Assembly: GCA_029257805.1 (NCBI GenBank)
Contig: JARIAR010000025.1
Location: forward strand, 1-64,000
DNA: 64,000 nucleotides
Source: Blautia sp.
Lineage (GTDB): Bacteria; Bacillota; Clostridia; Lachnospirales; Lachnospiraceae
Direction of reading: 5' to 3'
Shown: piece after piece, positions 33,786 to 42,986 of the stretch
How positions within the stretch are numbered: the stretch's first letter is position 1
How the letters are laid out: every line of letters begins with the position of its first letter
Program-made: the position numbers and the translations under genes
Notes under the pieces: model-generated
Database searches by the model: none
Told to the model about the DNA's origin: nothing
What the model saw: the letters and a program-made list of their open reading frames with translations, nothing else

Positions 33786-34514
33786 ATGCAGAATGCATTT
33801 TCACGAATGGAATTACTGCTTGGAAATGAAGGGATAACAAAACTTGCAAAATCCCGGATTATGATACTGGGACTTGGCGGAGTAGGGTCTTATGTAGCGG
33901 AAGCACTGGCAAGATGTGGAGTTGGAAGTATGACACTTGTGGACCATGATACGGTTTCTGTTACAAATATCAATCGCCAGTTATATGCACTTCATTCTAC
34001 GGTAGGACGAAGTAAAGTGCAGATAGCGAAAGAGAGAATACGAGATATAGATGAGAATATTCTTGTTCATACGTATGAAACTTTTTACAATGAAGATACA
34101 GCAGATATGTTTGACCTCCGCGGGGTGGATTATATTGTTGATGCAATAGATACCGTATCTTCAAAACTTCTGGTTATTCAGAAGGCAAAAGAGTGTGGGA
34201 TTCCTATTATTTCCTGCATGGGAACAGGAAACAAACTTGACCCTTCCAAGTTTGAAATTACAGATATTTCCAAGACAAGTGTATGCCCATTGGCAAAAGT
34301 AATGCGTCTGGAATTAAGAAAAAGGGGAATTCGTAAAGTGAAAGTTCTTTATTCAAAAGAAAAGCCGTTAAAAGCTTTGAGTGATAATGGAGAACGTAAA
34401 GGCAATACAGATCGTCCTGTTCCGGGAAGTATCGCATTTGTTCCAAGTGTGGCAGGACTTATGATCGCAGGAGAAGTTGTATGCGATCTTCTGGATATAA
34501 AAAGAAATAAATAG
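33786..34514 (+). CDS. tcdA: tRNA threonylcarbamoyladenosine dehydratase
   Basis: ThiF/MoeB-like (E1) ATP-dependent enzyme that cyclises t6A37 to ct6A in ANN-decoding tRNAs. 242 residues. Nucleotide-binding LGLGGVGSYVAEALARCGVG (residues about 30-49), VDHDTVSVTNINRQ, and the TcdA-typical SCMGTGNKLDPSKFEITDISKT segments are seen. No CxxC zinc pairs, as usual for TcdA and unlike MoeB/ThiF. GAAGGAGGG precedes the ATG. Confidence 0.93.
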   Translation: MQNAFSRMELLLGNEGITKLAKSRIMILGLGGVGSYVAEALARCGVGSMTLVDHDTVSVTNINRQLYALHSTVGRSKVQIAKERIRDIDENILVHTYETFYNEDTADMFDLRGVDYIVDAIDTVSSKLLVIQKAKECGIPIISCMGTGNKLDPSKFEITDISKTSVCPLAKVMRLELRKRGIRKVKVLYSKEKPLKALSDNGERKGNTDRPVPGSIAFVPSVAGLMIAGEVVCDLLDIKRNK

Positions 34515-34538
34515 TAGAAAGACAGAGGAATAGAAACA

Positions 34539-35453
34539 TTGAGACAGGAAATAAAAAATAAATTTTGCAGTTTGTTGGGAGAAGAAAAAGTTTTGGTTCA
34601 TGAGCCGATGAGCAGTCATACCACGTTTCGGATTGGTGGTGCGGCAGATTACTTTTTGCTTCCGGAATCGGTAGAGGAAGTAAAAGGGATCCTTGCTGTA
34701 TGTAAAGAGGAAGAACTGCCGTATTTTATCTTAGGAAATGGAAGTAATCTGCTTGTCAGTGATAAAGGGTATCAGGGCGTTGTGATCCAGATGTTTCGGA
34801 ATATGAATGAAATCCGGGTAGAAGGAACAGAAATTCATGCACAGGCAGGTGCACTTCTTTCTGGAATTGCAGCAGCAGCTAAAAATGCATCTCTTACAGG
34901 GTTTGAATTTGCCGGTGGTATTCCGGGAACTCTTGGCGGAGCGGTTATGATGAATGCAGGTGCTTACGGTGGAGAGATGAAAGATGTTTTAAAGTCAGCT
35001 ACTGTTGTAGATGGAGAGGGCAATGTGCGGAAACTGTCTGTGGAAGAATTAAATTTGGGATATCGTACAAGTCTTGTGAAAACTGCCGGATATTTTGTGC
35101 TGGAAGCGGAAATTTCCCTGGAGAAAGGCGACCAGGAAGAAATTAAAGCTCAGATGAAGGATCTGACGCAGAGAAGAACGTCCAAACAGCCATTGGAATA
35201 TCCGAGTGCAGGAAGTACTTTTAAACGGCCGGAAGGATATTTTGCAGGAAAGCTGATCATGGATTCCGGGCTTAGAGGATATCGTGTAGGCGGTGCGCAG
35301 ATTTCAGAGAAACACTGTGGGTTTGTTATTAATACAGGAAATGCAACTGCCCAGGACGTTTGTCAGCTTATTGAAGATGTAAAACGTATCGTATATGAGA
35401 AATTTGGCGTGATGCTGGAACCGGAAGTAAGATTTTTAGGGGACTTTTCCTAA
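34539..35453 (+). CDS. murB: UDP-N-acetylenolpyruvoylglucosamine reductase
   Basis: Second committed step of peptidoglycan precursor synthesis (FAD, NADPH). 304 residues, short type II MurB. FAD-binding ILGNGSNLLVSDKGYQG, EFAGGIPGTLGGAVMMNAGAYGG, catalytic serine in YPSAGSTFKRP and C-terminal Glu in LEPEVRFLG. Start is TTG at 34539 with AGAGGA upstream, the only suitable start. In many Firmicutes murB-rapZ-whiA-crh are neighbours, as here. Confidence 0.96.
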   Translation: MRQEIKNKFCSLLGEEKVLVHEPMSSHTTFRIGGAADYFLLPESVEEVKGILAVCKEEELPYFILGNGSNLLVSDKGYQGVVIQMFRNMNEIRVEGTEIHAQAGALLSGIAAAAKNASLTGFEFAGGIPGTLGGAVMMNAGAYGGEMKDVLKSATVVDGEGNVRKLSVEELNLGYRTSLVKTAGYFVLEAEISLEKGDQEEIKAQMKDLTQRRTSKQPLEYPSAGSTFKRPEGYFAGKLIMDSGLRGYRVGGAQISEKHCGFVINTGNATAQDVCQLIEDVKRIVYEKFGVMLEPEVRFLGDFS

Positions 35454-35469
35454 CAGAGCAGGAGGAAAT

Positions 35470-36348
35470 ATGCGTTTTGTAATTGTAACTGGTGTATCCG
35501 GTGCAGGAAAATCTACAGCATTAAAAATGCTTGAAGATGCCAGATATTTTTGTGTAGATAATTTGCCGATTCAGCTTCTGGAAAAATTTGCATCTCTTAT
35601 TCCGGAAATCCATGGAGAGGATGTTCAAAATGTAGCCTTGGGAATTGATGCCAGAAGCGGTCGATCTTTGGATGAGCTGGAAGTTGTTCTGGATAAAATG
35701 AAAGAGGCTGGATATGAATTTGAGATCCTTTTTCTGGATGCAGAAGATAATGTACTTGTAAAGCGGTATAAAGAAACAAGAAGAAGTCATCCTCTTGCTA
35801 TGACAGGACGGGTGGATGACGGTATTCGGATTGAACGGGAAAAAATGTATTTTCTAAAAAAAAGGGCGGACTATATCATTGATACAAGTCATCTTCTTAC
35901 AAGAGAGTTAAAACAGGAAGTGGAAAAGATTTTTGTGAAAAATCAGGAATTTTGTAACATGATGGTTTCCGTTTTATCTTTTGGATTTAAATATGGAATT
36001 CCGGCAGATGCAGATCTTGTGTTTGATGTTCGTTTTCTTCCAAATCCGTATTACGTAGATGAACTTCGCCCTCTTACAGGAAAAGATGAGCATGTTTTTC
36101 GTTATGTTATGGATTGTGATGCTGCAAAAGAGTTTGCGGACCGGTTGGAAGAGATGATAAAGTTTTTGATTCCTCAATATGTAAAGGAAGGAAAAACAAA
36201 TCTTGTAATTGCAATTGGATGTACAGGTGGGAAACATCGTTCTGTAACGCTGGCAAGGGAGTTATATGGAAGACTTTCCCAAGGTGGACAATATGGCTTC
36301 CGGTTGGAACACAGAGATATTGAGAAGGACAGATTATTAAAAAAATAG
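35470..36348 (+). CDS. rapZ: RNase adapter / nucleotide-binding protein RapZ (YvcJ)
   Basis: 292-residue P-loop protein; in Firmicutes (YvcJ) it hydrolyses GTP and affects competence, in E. coli it controls GlmZ small-RNA decay. Walker A GVSGAGKSTA (residues 8-17), Walker B-like ILFLDA, and C-terminal AIGCTGGKHRSVTLAR, the substrate-binding loop of the family. Sixteen bases after murB, AGGAGGA before the ATG. Confidence 0.96.
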   Translation: MRFVIVTGVSGAGKSTALKMLEDARYFCVDNLPIQLLEKFASLIPEIHGEDVQNVALGIDARSGRSLDELEVVLDKMKEAGYEFEILFLDAEDNVLVKRYKETRRSHPLAMTGRVDDGIRIEREKMYFLKKRADYIIDTSHLLTRELKQEVEKIFVKNQEFCNMMVSVLSFGFKYGIPADADLVFDVRFLPNPYYVDELRPLTGKDEHVFRYVMDCDAAKEFADRLEEMIKFLIPQYVKEGKTNLVIAIGCTGGKHRSVTLARELYGRLSQGGQYGFRLEHRDIEKDRLLKK

Positions 36349-36366
36349 AAGAAATGAGGTTGGGAA

Positions 36367-37323
36367 ATGTCTTTTTCAGGGATGGTGAAAGAGGAACTTT
36401 CCAGACAGGTAAATGCAGCCAGGCATTGTCGTGTGGCAGAGATTGCGGCGATTCTGTGTGTTTGTGGCAATCTGGAACGTTTATCCAATGGGCAGGAAGT
36501 ATTGAAGGTTCATACAGAAAATGAGCTGGTTGCAAGAAAATACTTTACATTATTAAAAAAAACATTTAATATAGATACAGTGGTATCTCTCCATGAAAAT
36601 ACTCCTTTGAAACGGGGAAAAGTATATTTGGTAGAGATAGAAAAGCAGCAAAAGGAAATTGTGATGCAGGCATGTAAACTTTCCGCAGAAGCTGGAACAG
36701 GGAGTCTTTCCATAGCAGAACATTCTCTGGTACTTCAGCAAAGCTGCTGCAAACGGGCTTTTGTTCGTGGAATGTTTCTTTCGGCAGGTTCCATTAGTGA
36801 TCCCAGAAAAGGGTATCATTTTGAGATTGTCTGTTCGGAAGAAGAAAAAGCAAAACTCTTACAGGACGTTATCCGCAGTTTTCAAATTGATGCCAAAATT
36901 GTGCTGCGCAAAAAATCATATGTGGTCTATGTGAAGGAAGGCGCACAGATTGTAGATATGTTGGCAATTATGGAGGCAAATGTCGCATTGATGAATCTGG
37001 AGAATATTCGGATCTTAAAGGAAATGCGCAACTCTGTAAACCGAAAGGTAAATTGTGAAACTGCGAATATCAATAAAACGGTAAATGCAGCAGTAAAGCA
37101 GGTAGAAGACATTAAATTAATTGAAAAGGTCAGAGGCTTTCAGAGCCTTAACGAAGGTCTTGCTGAAACTGCCAGAGTGAGGCTGCAATATCCGGAAGCT
37201 ACATTAAAAGAATTAGGAATGATGTTAAACCCGCAGGTGGGTAAATCAGGGGTGAATCATCGGCTGAGAAAATTAAGTGCATTGGCTGATGAACTGCGGG
37301 AGAACAAGGAGGAGTTATTATGA
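36367..37323 (+). CDS. whiA: DNA-binding protein WhiA
   Basis: 318 residues. N-terminal degenerate LAGLIDADG homing-endonuclease-like domain (about 85-200; CCKRAFVRGMFLSAGSISDP) and C-terminal helix-turn-helix (about 225-310; ATLKELGMMLNPQVGKSGVN). WhiA controls sporulation in actinobacteria and cell division/chromosome segregation in Bacillus. The yvcK gene that lies between rapZ and whiA in Bacillus is absent here. Confidence 0.96.
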   Translation: MSFSGMVKEELSRQVNAARHCRVAEIAAILCVCGNLERLSNGQEVLKVHTENELVARKYFTLLKKTFNIDTVVSLHENTPLKRGKVYLVEIEKQQKEIVMQACKLSAEAGTGSLSIAEHSLVLQQSCCKRAFVRGMFLSAGSISDPRKGYHFEIVCSEEEKAKLLQDVIRSFQIDAKIVLRKKSYVVYVKEGAQIVDMLAIMEANVALMNLENIRILKEMRNSVNRKVNCETANINKTVNAAVKQVEDIKLIEKVRGFQSLNEGLAETARVRLQYPEATLKELGMMLNPQVGKSGVNHRLRKLSALADELRENKEELL

Positions 37324-37574
37324 TAAAAAGAACAATAACGGTAAATCTTTCCACGGGACTGGAAGCACGTCCGGTAGCGCAGCTTGTTCAAGTTGCCAGT
37401 CAGTTTAATAGTGAAATTTATGTTGAAGTAGGAGAAAAAAGAGTGAATGCAAAAAGTATCATGGGAATGATGACCCTTGGACTGGATGCAGGAGAAGAAG
37501 TAATGTTGAAAGTAAACGGCGAAGATGAAGAAGATGCAATGAACAGCATTGAAAAATATCTGAGCAATCATTAA
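37320..37574 (+). CDS. crh: Crh-like HPr-family protein
   Basis: 84-residue HPr-fold protein. Residue 15, the phosphohistidine of HPr, is glutamate (TGLEARP), whereas the regulatory Ser46 region NAKSIMGMM is intact. Bacillus Crh likewise lacks His15 (Gln) and keeps Ser46, and lies after whiA (yvcL); position and residues together argue for Crh, a CcpA co-repressor that cannot act in sugar phosphotransfer. ATGA overlap with whiA. Confidence 0.85.
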   Translation: MIKRTITVNLSTGLEARPVAQLVQVASQFNSEIYVEVGEKRVNAKSIMGMMTLGLDAGEEVMLKVNGEDEEDAMNSIEKYLSNH

Positions 37575-37614
37575 TAATTGGAAAATTAAATAACAGACCG
37601 TGTTATTTTTTATT

Positions 37615-37658
37615 AAAAATGCGAATGAAAAGGAAGACCGATTTTCATTCGCATTTTT
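37615..37658. terminator. Bidirectional terminator after crh
   Basis: Perfect 17-bp stem AAAAATGCGAATGAAAA (37615-37631) / TTTTCATTCGCATTTTT (37642-37658) between convergent genes, with U runs on both strands. Confidence 0.93.
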
Positions 37659-37672
37659 GCGTTAAAATAAGA

Positions 37673-38563
37673 TTATGGGTTTGTATGAGAAAATCTTGTA
37701 AATAGCAGAGGATAGATTGCCAAGATCCAGATAACTGCTAAAAAGTATCGTATAAAGCAGGCAAAAAGTGAAGTTCCAATAAATGGTTTTAAACCTTCCA
37801 GTATTAAGAGGGTTCCCATAAGCCCCATAACAAGGCGCAATATTTTTTCTTTCAGAGTACGAGGCATGGAAAAGCGGATTCTGGTTGTTTCTATATAATA
37901 ACCAAGTGCAAATGCAGTTCCGGCGCCGCTGGCCTTGAGACAATCCTGAGCATATGTAAGAGCGATTATATTGTGTTTATTTAGGAAAACAGCATAAAAA
38001 GTTAAGCCTGCACATATGAAAAACATGACGCTTACTACGACTAACGGATGTTTTTGAAAAGATTCCTTCTTATATATATAGTGGTAACAAAGAAATACAC
38101 ATATAAATGAAAGGATAAAAGAGGTGAAAACATCCTTTGGTGTGTGACATCCAAGATACATTCTGGAAAAACCTACAAGAAAGATTACAAAAAGCGAGAG
38201 GAGTTTCCAGCGGCGTTTTGATGCGTGAAGTGAAGTGGTTCCAAACAATGCCGTAATGCTTTGGGTATGGCCGCTTGGAAAAGAATATCCAGTGGCTCCT
38301 GGAATGGCGGATTTTACAGCTTGAAAGGAAGGGTCAAGAATCCAGGGACGGGGAATGCGAAAAGTGATTTTTAGACCCTGGACAAGAAGACCGGAAGTGA
38401 AATAGGAAAAACCAAGTGTGTAGGCCAGCTTCTTGTTTGTACACCAGAAAAGCCAGCAAATAATGCCTACTACAAATAATTCCTGAGCTGCATAGGTAAC
38501 GATTTGAAAAAAGAGATCTCCCGCATCGGTTCGGTACTGGGCTAGAAAATGTAAAAAGTTCAT
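37673..38563 (-). CDS. PAP2-family membrane phosphatase
   Basis: 296 residues with eight or so hydrophobic segments. Phosphatase motifs KITFRIPRPW (KxxxxxxRP), SFPSGHTQS (PSGH) and SRMYLGCHTPKDV (SRxxxxxHxxxD) are complete, so it is likely active on a lipid phosphate such as undecaprenyl or phosphatidylglycerol phosphate. The C-terminal ~100 residues form extra membrane helices not needed for the fold. Monocistronic; divergent from the next gene with interlocking promoters. Confidence 0.9.
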   Translation of the reverse strand: MNFLHFLAQYRTDAGDLFFQIVTYAAQELFVVGIICWLFWCTNKKLAYTLGFSYFTSGLLVQGLKITFRIPRPWILDPSFQAVKSAIPGATGYSFPSGHTQSITALFGTTSLHASKRRWKLLSLFVIFLVGFSRMYLGCHTPKDVFTSFILSFICVFLCYHYIYKKESFQKHPLVVVSVMFFICAGLTFYAVFLNKHNIIALTYAQDCLKASGAGTAFALGYYIETTRIRFSMPRTLKEKILRLVMGLMGTLLILEGLKPFIGTSLFACFIRYFLAVIWILAIYPLLFTRFSHTNP

Positions 38564-38598
38564 AGTACAGAGTTCCTTCCTATTAATAATTTAAAGAT

Positions 38599-38627
38599 AT
38601 TATAAGTTGACCGAAAGAAAAAAACAA
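38599..38627 (-). promoter_or_regulatory. Promoter for the PAP2 gene
   Basis: Minus strand TTGTTT (38622-38627), 17 bases, TATAAT (38599-38604). It overlaps the divergent plus-strand promoter. Confidence 0.68.
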
Positions 38628-38635
38628 GGTATAAT
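38607..38635 (+). promoter_or_regulatory. Promoter for the divergent membrane protein gene
   Basis: TTGACC (38607-38612), 17 bases, TATAAT (38630-38635). Overlap with the PAP2 promoter means that polymerase can occupy only one at a time. Confidence 0.8.
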
Positions 38636-38679
38636 TAGAGAATGTTAAAGTGAATGGATAAAGTGAGGAGAGCATTACA

Positions 38680-39726
38680 ATGTCAAAATTTCTTAAATTT
38701 ATTGTACATTTTGTAGTGATTTGTACGATTATATGTGCTGCCGGTTTAATATTACCGCCATTCTTTGGGGTTACTACAGAAATAAGGACAGATGCAAAGG
38801 AAGAGACGAATCTTCCAATGGGGTCCGTTACATATGCAATTCCAGTTAAAGCAACAGATATATATGTTGGAGATCCAATCCTTGTTCGGGAAGATTCTAA
38901 AATATACCGTTATAATGTAGAGTCCTTAAACCTGGAGAATGGAACTGGTACTGTTGTGAATCCGGCTGTGACAAATGGGGAATCCATTACTGTGGCAGTG
39001 AAGGAGTACGTTCCCAAGGTAGTAGCTACGGTGGGGTTTGTAGGTTATTTATCAGTAGCGACACAGAGCACGGAAGGTAAAATTATCTTAGGGCTTGCAG
39101 TGCTGTTTCTGATTATTCTTTATATTATTGCGGAGTATTGGGAAAAAGATCCGGAGGAAGAAGTGGAAGAAGTTTCTTCCGGAGCTCATGTAAAAACCAA
39201 GAAAGAATTAAAACGTGAAGAAAAAGAGCGGGCACGAATGATGCGGGAAGAAGAACGTGAAATTCGCAATGAGGACCGCGGCAAAAAGAAAAAGAAAAAA
39301 GCACAGAAGCGAATGGTGCGTACCGGCGGCTTTGTAGATGAAATTGAAGAAGAGGATGACGGATATAATGATATGCCTGAGAAGCCGGTGTCTATGCAGA
39401 CAGCAGCAAGTGAAGCTCATGAACTTCTGAAAAAAGAAATTGCGGCAGCTACAGCAGACGAGACAGTGGAAGAAATAAAAGAAACGGTTCAGGATGGAGA
39501 TCAGGCAGAGACAGAAGAGAATCCTGTATCCGAACCTGCTGTGGAAGCTCCTGTTAAGGAAGAAGAGCCGGTAGAAATAAGAAAGATGGCGATTCCGGTA
39601 TGGAGCGCAACACAGATTGCCTGTCGTGCCAAAGCAGAAGGAGATGCACCGGAAATTGTCAAAGATGATATTACAGATGTAACTTTGTTTGATTACTCTG
39701 ATATTATTGGAGAGGAAGAGGAATAA
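38680..39726 (+). CDS. Membrane protein with signal-peptidase-like extracytoplasmic domain
   Basis: 348 residues: N-terminal membrane helix (about 8-30), extracytoplasmic domain about 35-125, second helix about 132-152, then a charged, lysine- and glutamate-rich cytoplasmic tail of ~195 residues. The segment MGSVTYAIPVKATDIYVGDP with the following ILVRED resembles the beta-strand core of S26 signal peptidases (SipW type), but I see neither the catalytic Ser in an SMxPT box nor the general-base Lys/His. It is probably a non-catalytic relative or a fold look-alike. The tail is low complexity. Confidence 0.6.
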   Translation: MSKFLKFIVHFVVICTIICAAGLILPPFFGVTTEIRTDAKEETNLPMGSVTYAIPVKATDIYVGDPILVREDSKIYRYNVESLNLENGTGTVVNPAVTNGESITVAVKEYVPKVVATVGFVGYLSVATQSTEGKIILGLAVLFLIILYIIAEYWEKDPEEEVEEVSSGAHVKTKKELKREEKERARMMREEEREIRNEDRGKKKKKKAQKRMVRTGGFVDEIEEEDDGYNDMPEKPVSMQTAASEAHELLKKEIAAATADETVEEIKETVQDGDQAETEENPVSEPAVEAPVKEEEPVEIRKMAIPVWSATQIACRAKAEGDAPEIVKDDITDVTLFDYSDIIGEEEE

Positions 39727-39733
39727 ATATAAG

Positions 39734-39779
39734 ATCTGCAGTTTTACGAAATGCGATTCGCGAAACTGCAGATTTTTTG
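39734..39779 (+). terminator. Terminator before the S10 operon
   Basis: ATCTGCAGTTT (39734-39744) pairs with AAACTGCAGAT (39763-39773), followed by a T6 run. Confidence 0.9.
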
Positions 39780-39826
39780 AATTTTAAATATGTATAAAAA
39801 AAAGTACAAAAAAATAAAAAAAACAC

Positions 39827-39855
39827 TTGCATTAAAGAAAATGTTCGTGTATACT
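39827..39855 (+). promoter_or_regulatory. Promoter of the S10/spc ribosomal protein operon
   Basis: TTGCAT (39827-39832), 17 bases, TATACT (39850-39855), preceded by an A-rich UP-element-like stretch (39797-39823). Start near 39862. Confidence 0.82.
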
Positions 39856-39861
39856 CATAAC

Positions 39862-40080
39862 TGTTGTGACATTGATAGCGATGAAGCGCGAGGTTGCTGC
39901 TGAAAAAGCAGGTTTTCCGTGGAGCGAATGTCAAGTTAGGAAACTGACGACAAGTCACTGTACAAGTTCAGAAGACCATCAGAGGGATGGGATGCGTGTG
40001 AGAAATATCAGGACACGCGTGGAGATGTGTACAGTCGCCGCTTGTCGTACTGCTAACGAGTACGAATAGGAGGAGACTTT
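39862..40080 (+). promoter_or_regulatory. Long structured leader of the S10 operon
   Basis: About 220 transcribed, non-coding bases precede rpsJ. It is GC-richer than the flanks and contains several local stems, for example GTTGCTGC near 39892 with nearby GCAG, and GTCGTACT / AGTACGA just before the AGGAGGAG site (40035-40065). A 67-codon ORF in it has no ribosome binding site. A position-equivalent leader in E. coli is bound by L4; here an autoregulatory role is an inference. With the terminator and promoter, it accounts for the whole 358-base gap. Confidence 0.55.
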
Positions 40081-40084
40081 TTTT

Positions 40085-40402
40085 ATGGCAAATCAGGTAA
40101 TGAGAATCACATTAAAAGCATATGATCATCAGTTAGTAGATGCATCAGCTGCAAAAATCATCGAAACTGTTAAAAAGAACGGCGCAATGGTAAGTGGACC
40201 GGTTCCGCTTCCAACAAAAAAAGAGGTTGTTACAATCTTAAGAGCGGTTCATAAATACAAAGATTCCAGAGAACAGTTCGAACAGAGAACTCATAAGAGA
40301 CTCATTGATATCCTGACCCCAACCCAGAAGACAGTAGATGCACTGTCCAGACTGGAAATGCCGGCAGGAGTTCATATTGATATCAAGATGAAAACAAAAT
40401 AA
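40085..40402 (+). CDS. rpsJ: 30S ribosomal protein S10
   Basis: 105 residues. [20 protein letters not shown] and [20 protein letters not shown] are diagnostic. S10 binds the 30S head and also acts as NusE in antitermination. First gene of the long operon, preceded by AGGAGGAG and a 220-base leader. A 91-base gap with a small GAAA hairpin (near 40426-40439) follows. Confidence 0.98.
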   Translation: MANQVMRITLKAYDHQLVDASAAKIIETVKKNGAMVSGPVPLPTKKEVVTILRAVHKYKDSREQFEQRTHKRLIDILTPTQKTVDALSRLEMPAGVHIDIKMKTK

Positions 40403-40493
40403 TTCATCCTGATTAACATTGGTAATGCGAAAGCATTTATGCTATTTACTATATGATTGCCGCAATGGTAATCCGCTATAAGGAGGAAAAACA

Positions 40494-41126
40494 ATGAAGA
40501 AAGCTATTTTAGCTACAAAAGTCGGAATGACTCAGATCTTCAATGAAGACGGATCTTTAATTCCGGTAACCGTTTTACAGGCAGGTCCATGTGTCGTAAC
40601 TCAGGTTAAGACAGAAGAAAACGATGGATATGCAGCAGTTCAGGTTGGCTATGGCGACATCAGAGAAAAACTGGTGAACAAACCGGAAAAAGGTCACTTT
40701 GAAAAAGCTGGCGTTGACGCAAAGAGATTCCTGAAGGAATTCAAATTTGAAAACGCAGGCGAATATGAAGTAGGACAGGAAATCAACGCTGAAATCTTTG
40801 AAGCAGGAGATCATATCGATGTAACTGCAACATCCAAAGGTAAAGGCTTCCAGGGTGCGATTAAGAGACACGGACAGTCCAGAGGACCTATGACTCATGG
40901 TTCTAAATATCATCGTCATGCAGGTTCCAACGGTTCTGCATCTGATCCAAGTAAAGTATTCAAAGGCAAAAAAATGCCAGGACAGATGGGTAATGTTCAG
41001 GTAACTGTACAGAACCTTGAAATCGTACGCGTAGATACAGAAAACAACTTACTGTTAGTTAAAGGTGCTGTTCCAGGACCTAAGAAATCTTTGGTAACTA
41101 TCAAAGAGACAGTAAAGTCCTTATAA
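40494..41126 (+). CDS. rplC: 50S ribosomal protein L3
   Basis: 210 residues with [15 protein letters not shown] start and the [20 protein letters not shown] extension that reaches the peptidyl transferase centre. Early assembly protein of 23S rRNA domain VI. AAGGAGG precedes the ATG. Confidence 0.98.
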   Translation: MKKAILATKVGMTQIFNEDGSLIPVTVLQAGPCVVTQVKTEENDGYAAVQVGYGDIREKLVNKPEKGHFEKAGVDAKRFLKEFKFENAGEYEVGQEINAEIFEAGDHIDVTATSKGKGFQGAIKRHGQSRGPMTHGSKYHRHAGSNGSASDPSKVFKGKKMPGQMGNVQVTVQNLEIVRVDTENNLLLVKGAVPGPKKSLVTIKETVKSL

Positions 41127-41147
41127 TGAGAAAGGAGGAGCATCAGA

Positions 41148-41768
41148 ATGGCAAACGTAACTGTTTATAATATGGAAGGCAATGAAGTTGGAACAATGGA
41201 ACTGAACGATGCAGTGTTCGGTGTAGAAATCAACGAGCATCTTGTTCATCTTGCTGTTGTTCGTCAGCTTGCAAATAAACGCCAGGGTACTCAGAAAGCT
41301 AAAACTCGTTCTGAAGTAAGCGGCGGCGGAAGAAAACCGTGGAGACAGAAAGGAACAGGTCATGCTAGACAGGGTTCCATCCGTGCACCACAGTGGACTG
41401 GCGGCGGTGTTGTATTCGCTCCGGTACCAAGAGATTATGAAGTAAAAATGAACAAAAAAGAAAGAAGAGCTGCATTAAAATCTGCTCTGACATCTAAAGT
41501 TCAGGACAATAAATTAGTAGTTGTAGACAGCCTTGCATTTGCAGAGGTAAAAACAAAAGAAATGCAGAAAGTTCTTGCAAATCTGAAAGCTGAAAAAGCA
41601 CTTGTTATTACAGCAACAGATGATAAAAACGTAATTCTTTCCGCAAGAAACATTGAAAATGTAGAGACTGCAACTCCAAACACCATCAACGTATACGATG
41701 TTATGAAACATAACACCGTTGTTGTAACCAAAGATGCTGTAGCATCCATCGAGGAGGTGTACGCATAA
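41148..41768 (+). CDS. rplD: 50S ribosomal protein L4
   Basis: 206 residues. The extended loop [20 protein letters not shown], which lines the exit tunnel and is the site of macrolide-resistance changes, is wild type in appearance. L4 is a known autogenous regulator of S10 operons in gamma-proteobacteria. Overlaps rplW by one base. Confidence 0.98.
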   Translation: MANVTVYNMEGNEVGTMELNDAVFGVEINEHLVHLAVVRQLANKRQGTQKAKTRSEVSGGGRKPWRQKGTGHARQGSIRAPQWTGGGVVFAPVPRDYEVKMNKKERRAALKSALTSKVQDNKLVVVDSLAFAEVKTKEMQKVLANLKAEKALVITATDDKNVILSARNIENVETATPNTINVYDVMKHNTVVVTKDAVASIEEVYA

Positions 41769-42067
41769 TGGCTAACATTCAGTATTATGACGTAATCAAA
41801 AAACCAGTGATTACTGAAAAAACCATGAACGCTATGGGTGAGAAGAAATACACTTTCCTGGTTCATCCGGAAGCAAATAAAACACAGATTAAAGAAGCTG
41901 TGGAAAAAATGTTCGAAGGAACAAAAGTAAAGAGCGTAAATACCATGAATTTAGATGGTAAGAAAAAACGCCGTGGTGCTGTAGTTGGAAAAACTGCAAA
42001 AACTAAAAAAGCTATCGTAGCTCTTACAGAAGACAGCAAAGATATCGAGATTTTTGAAGGGCTTTAA
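41768..42067 (+). CDS. rplW: 50S ribosomal protein L23
   Basis: 99 residues; [20 protein letters not shown] is typical. L23 sits at the tunnel exit and docks trigger factor and SRP. Start overlaps the rplD stop; 58 non-coding bases follow before rplB. Confidence 0.97.
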   Translation: MANIQYYDVIKKPVITEKTMNAMGEKKYTFLVHPEANKTQIKEAVEKMFEGTKVKSVNTMNLDGKKKRRGAVVGKTAKTKKAIVALTEDSKDIEIFEGL

Positions 42068-42125
42068 TCGAAAGCAACTATATGCTGGAAAGCATGATAA
42101 TTAATATTCGAAAGGAGAAACAAAC

Positions 42126-42971
42126 ATGGGAATCAAAACCTATAACCCATATACCCCGTCAAGAAGACATATGACTGGTTCTGACTTCTCTGAGATCACA
42201 ACAAGCACTCCAGAGAAATCCTTAGTAGTGTCTTTAAAGAAAAATGCCGGACGTAACAATCAGGGTAAAATCACAGTAAGACACCGCGGAGGCGGAAGCA
42301 GAAGAAAATATAGAATCATCGACTTCAAAAGAAGAAAAGATGGTATTCCTGCAACAGTAGCAACTATCGAATACGATCCGAACAGAACAGCAAATATTGC
42401 ACTTATCAACTATGCAGATGGTGAGAAAGCATATATCCTTGCTCCGGAAGGCTTAAAAGTAGGCCAGAAGATCATGAACGGACCGGAAGCGGAAGTTCGC
42501 GTTGGAAACTGCCTGCCACTGGAACTGATTCCGGTTGGTACTATGGTTCATAACATTGAGCTTCATCCTGGAAAAGGCGGACAGATGGTTCGTTCTGCAG
42601 GAAATGGCGCTCAGTTAATGGCAAAAGAAGGCAAATACGCAACACTGCGTCTGCCATCTGGTGAAATGAGAATGGTTCCGATTGTATGCCGCGCATCTAT
42701 CGGAGTTGTTGGAAACGGCGACCACAACCTGATTAACATCGGTAAAGCTGGACGTAAACGTAACATGGGTATCAGACCAACAGTTCGTGGTTCTGTAATG
42801 AACCCGAATGACCATCCACACGGTGGTGGTGAAGGAAAGACCGGTATCGGTCGTCCAGGTCCATGTACACCATGGGGAAAACCTGCTCTTGGTCTGAAGA
42901 CAAGAAAGAAAAACAAACAGTCCAACAAGCTCATCGTAAGAAGACGCGATGGAAAAGCATTATCGAAATAA
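42126..42971 (+). CDS. rplB: 50S ribosomal protein L2
   Basis: 281 residues, slightly longer than the usual 275-277. [20 protein letters not shown] start, core RNA-binding domain, and [20 protein letters not shown] with the conserved His near the peptidyl transferase centre. GAAAGGAG precedes the ATG. Confidence 0.98.
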   Translation: MGIKTYNPYTPSRRHMTGSDFSEITTSTPEKSLVVSLKKNAGRNNQGKITVRHRGGGSRRKYRIIDFKRRKDGIPATVATIEYDPNRTANIALINYADGEKAYILAPEGLKVGQKIMNGPEAEVRVGNCLPLELIPVGTMVHNIELHPGKGGQMVRSAGNGAQLMAKEGKYATLRLPSGEMRMVPIVCRASIGVVGNGDHNLINIGKAGRKRNMGIRPTVRGSVMNPNDHPHGGGEGKTGIGRPGPCTPWGKPALGLKTRKKNKQSNKLIVRRRDGKALSK

Positions 42972-42986
42972 TAAGGAGGATAAAGC

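Noticed and set aside
39866..40069. 67-codon ORF in the S10 operon leader
   Set aside because: No ribosome binding site, no family resemblance, and it lies in a structured leader.
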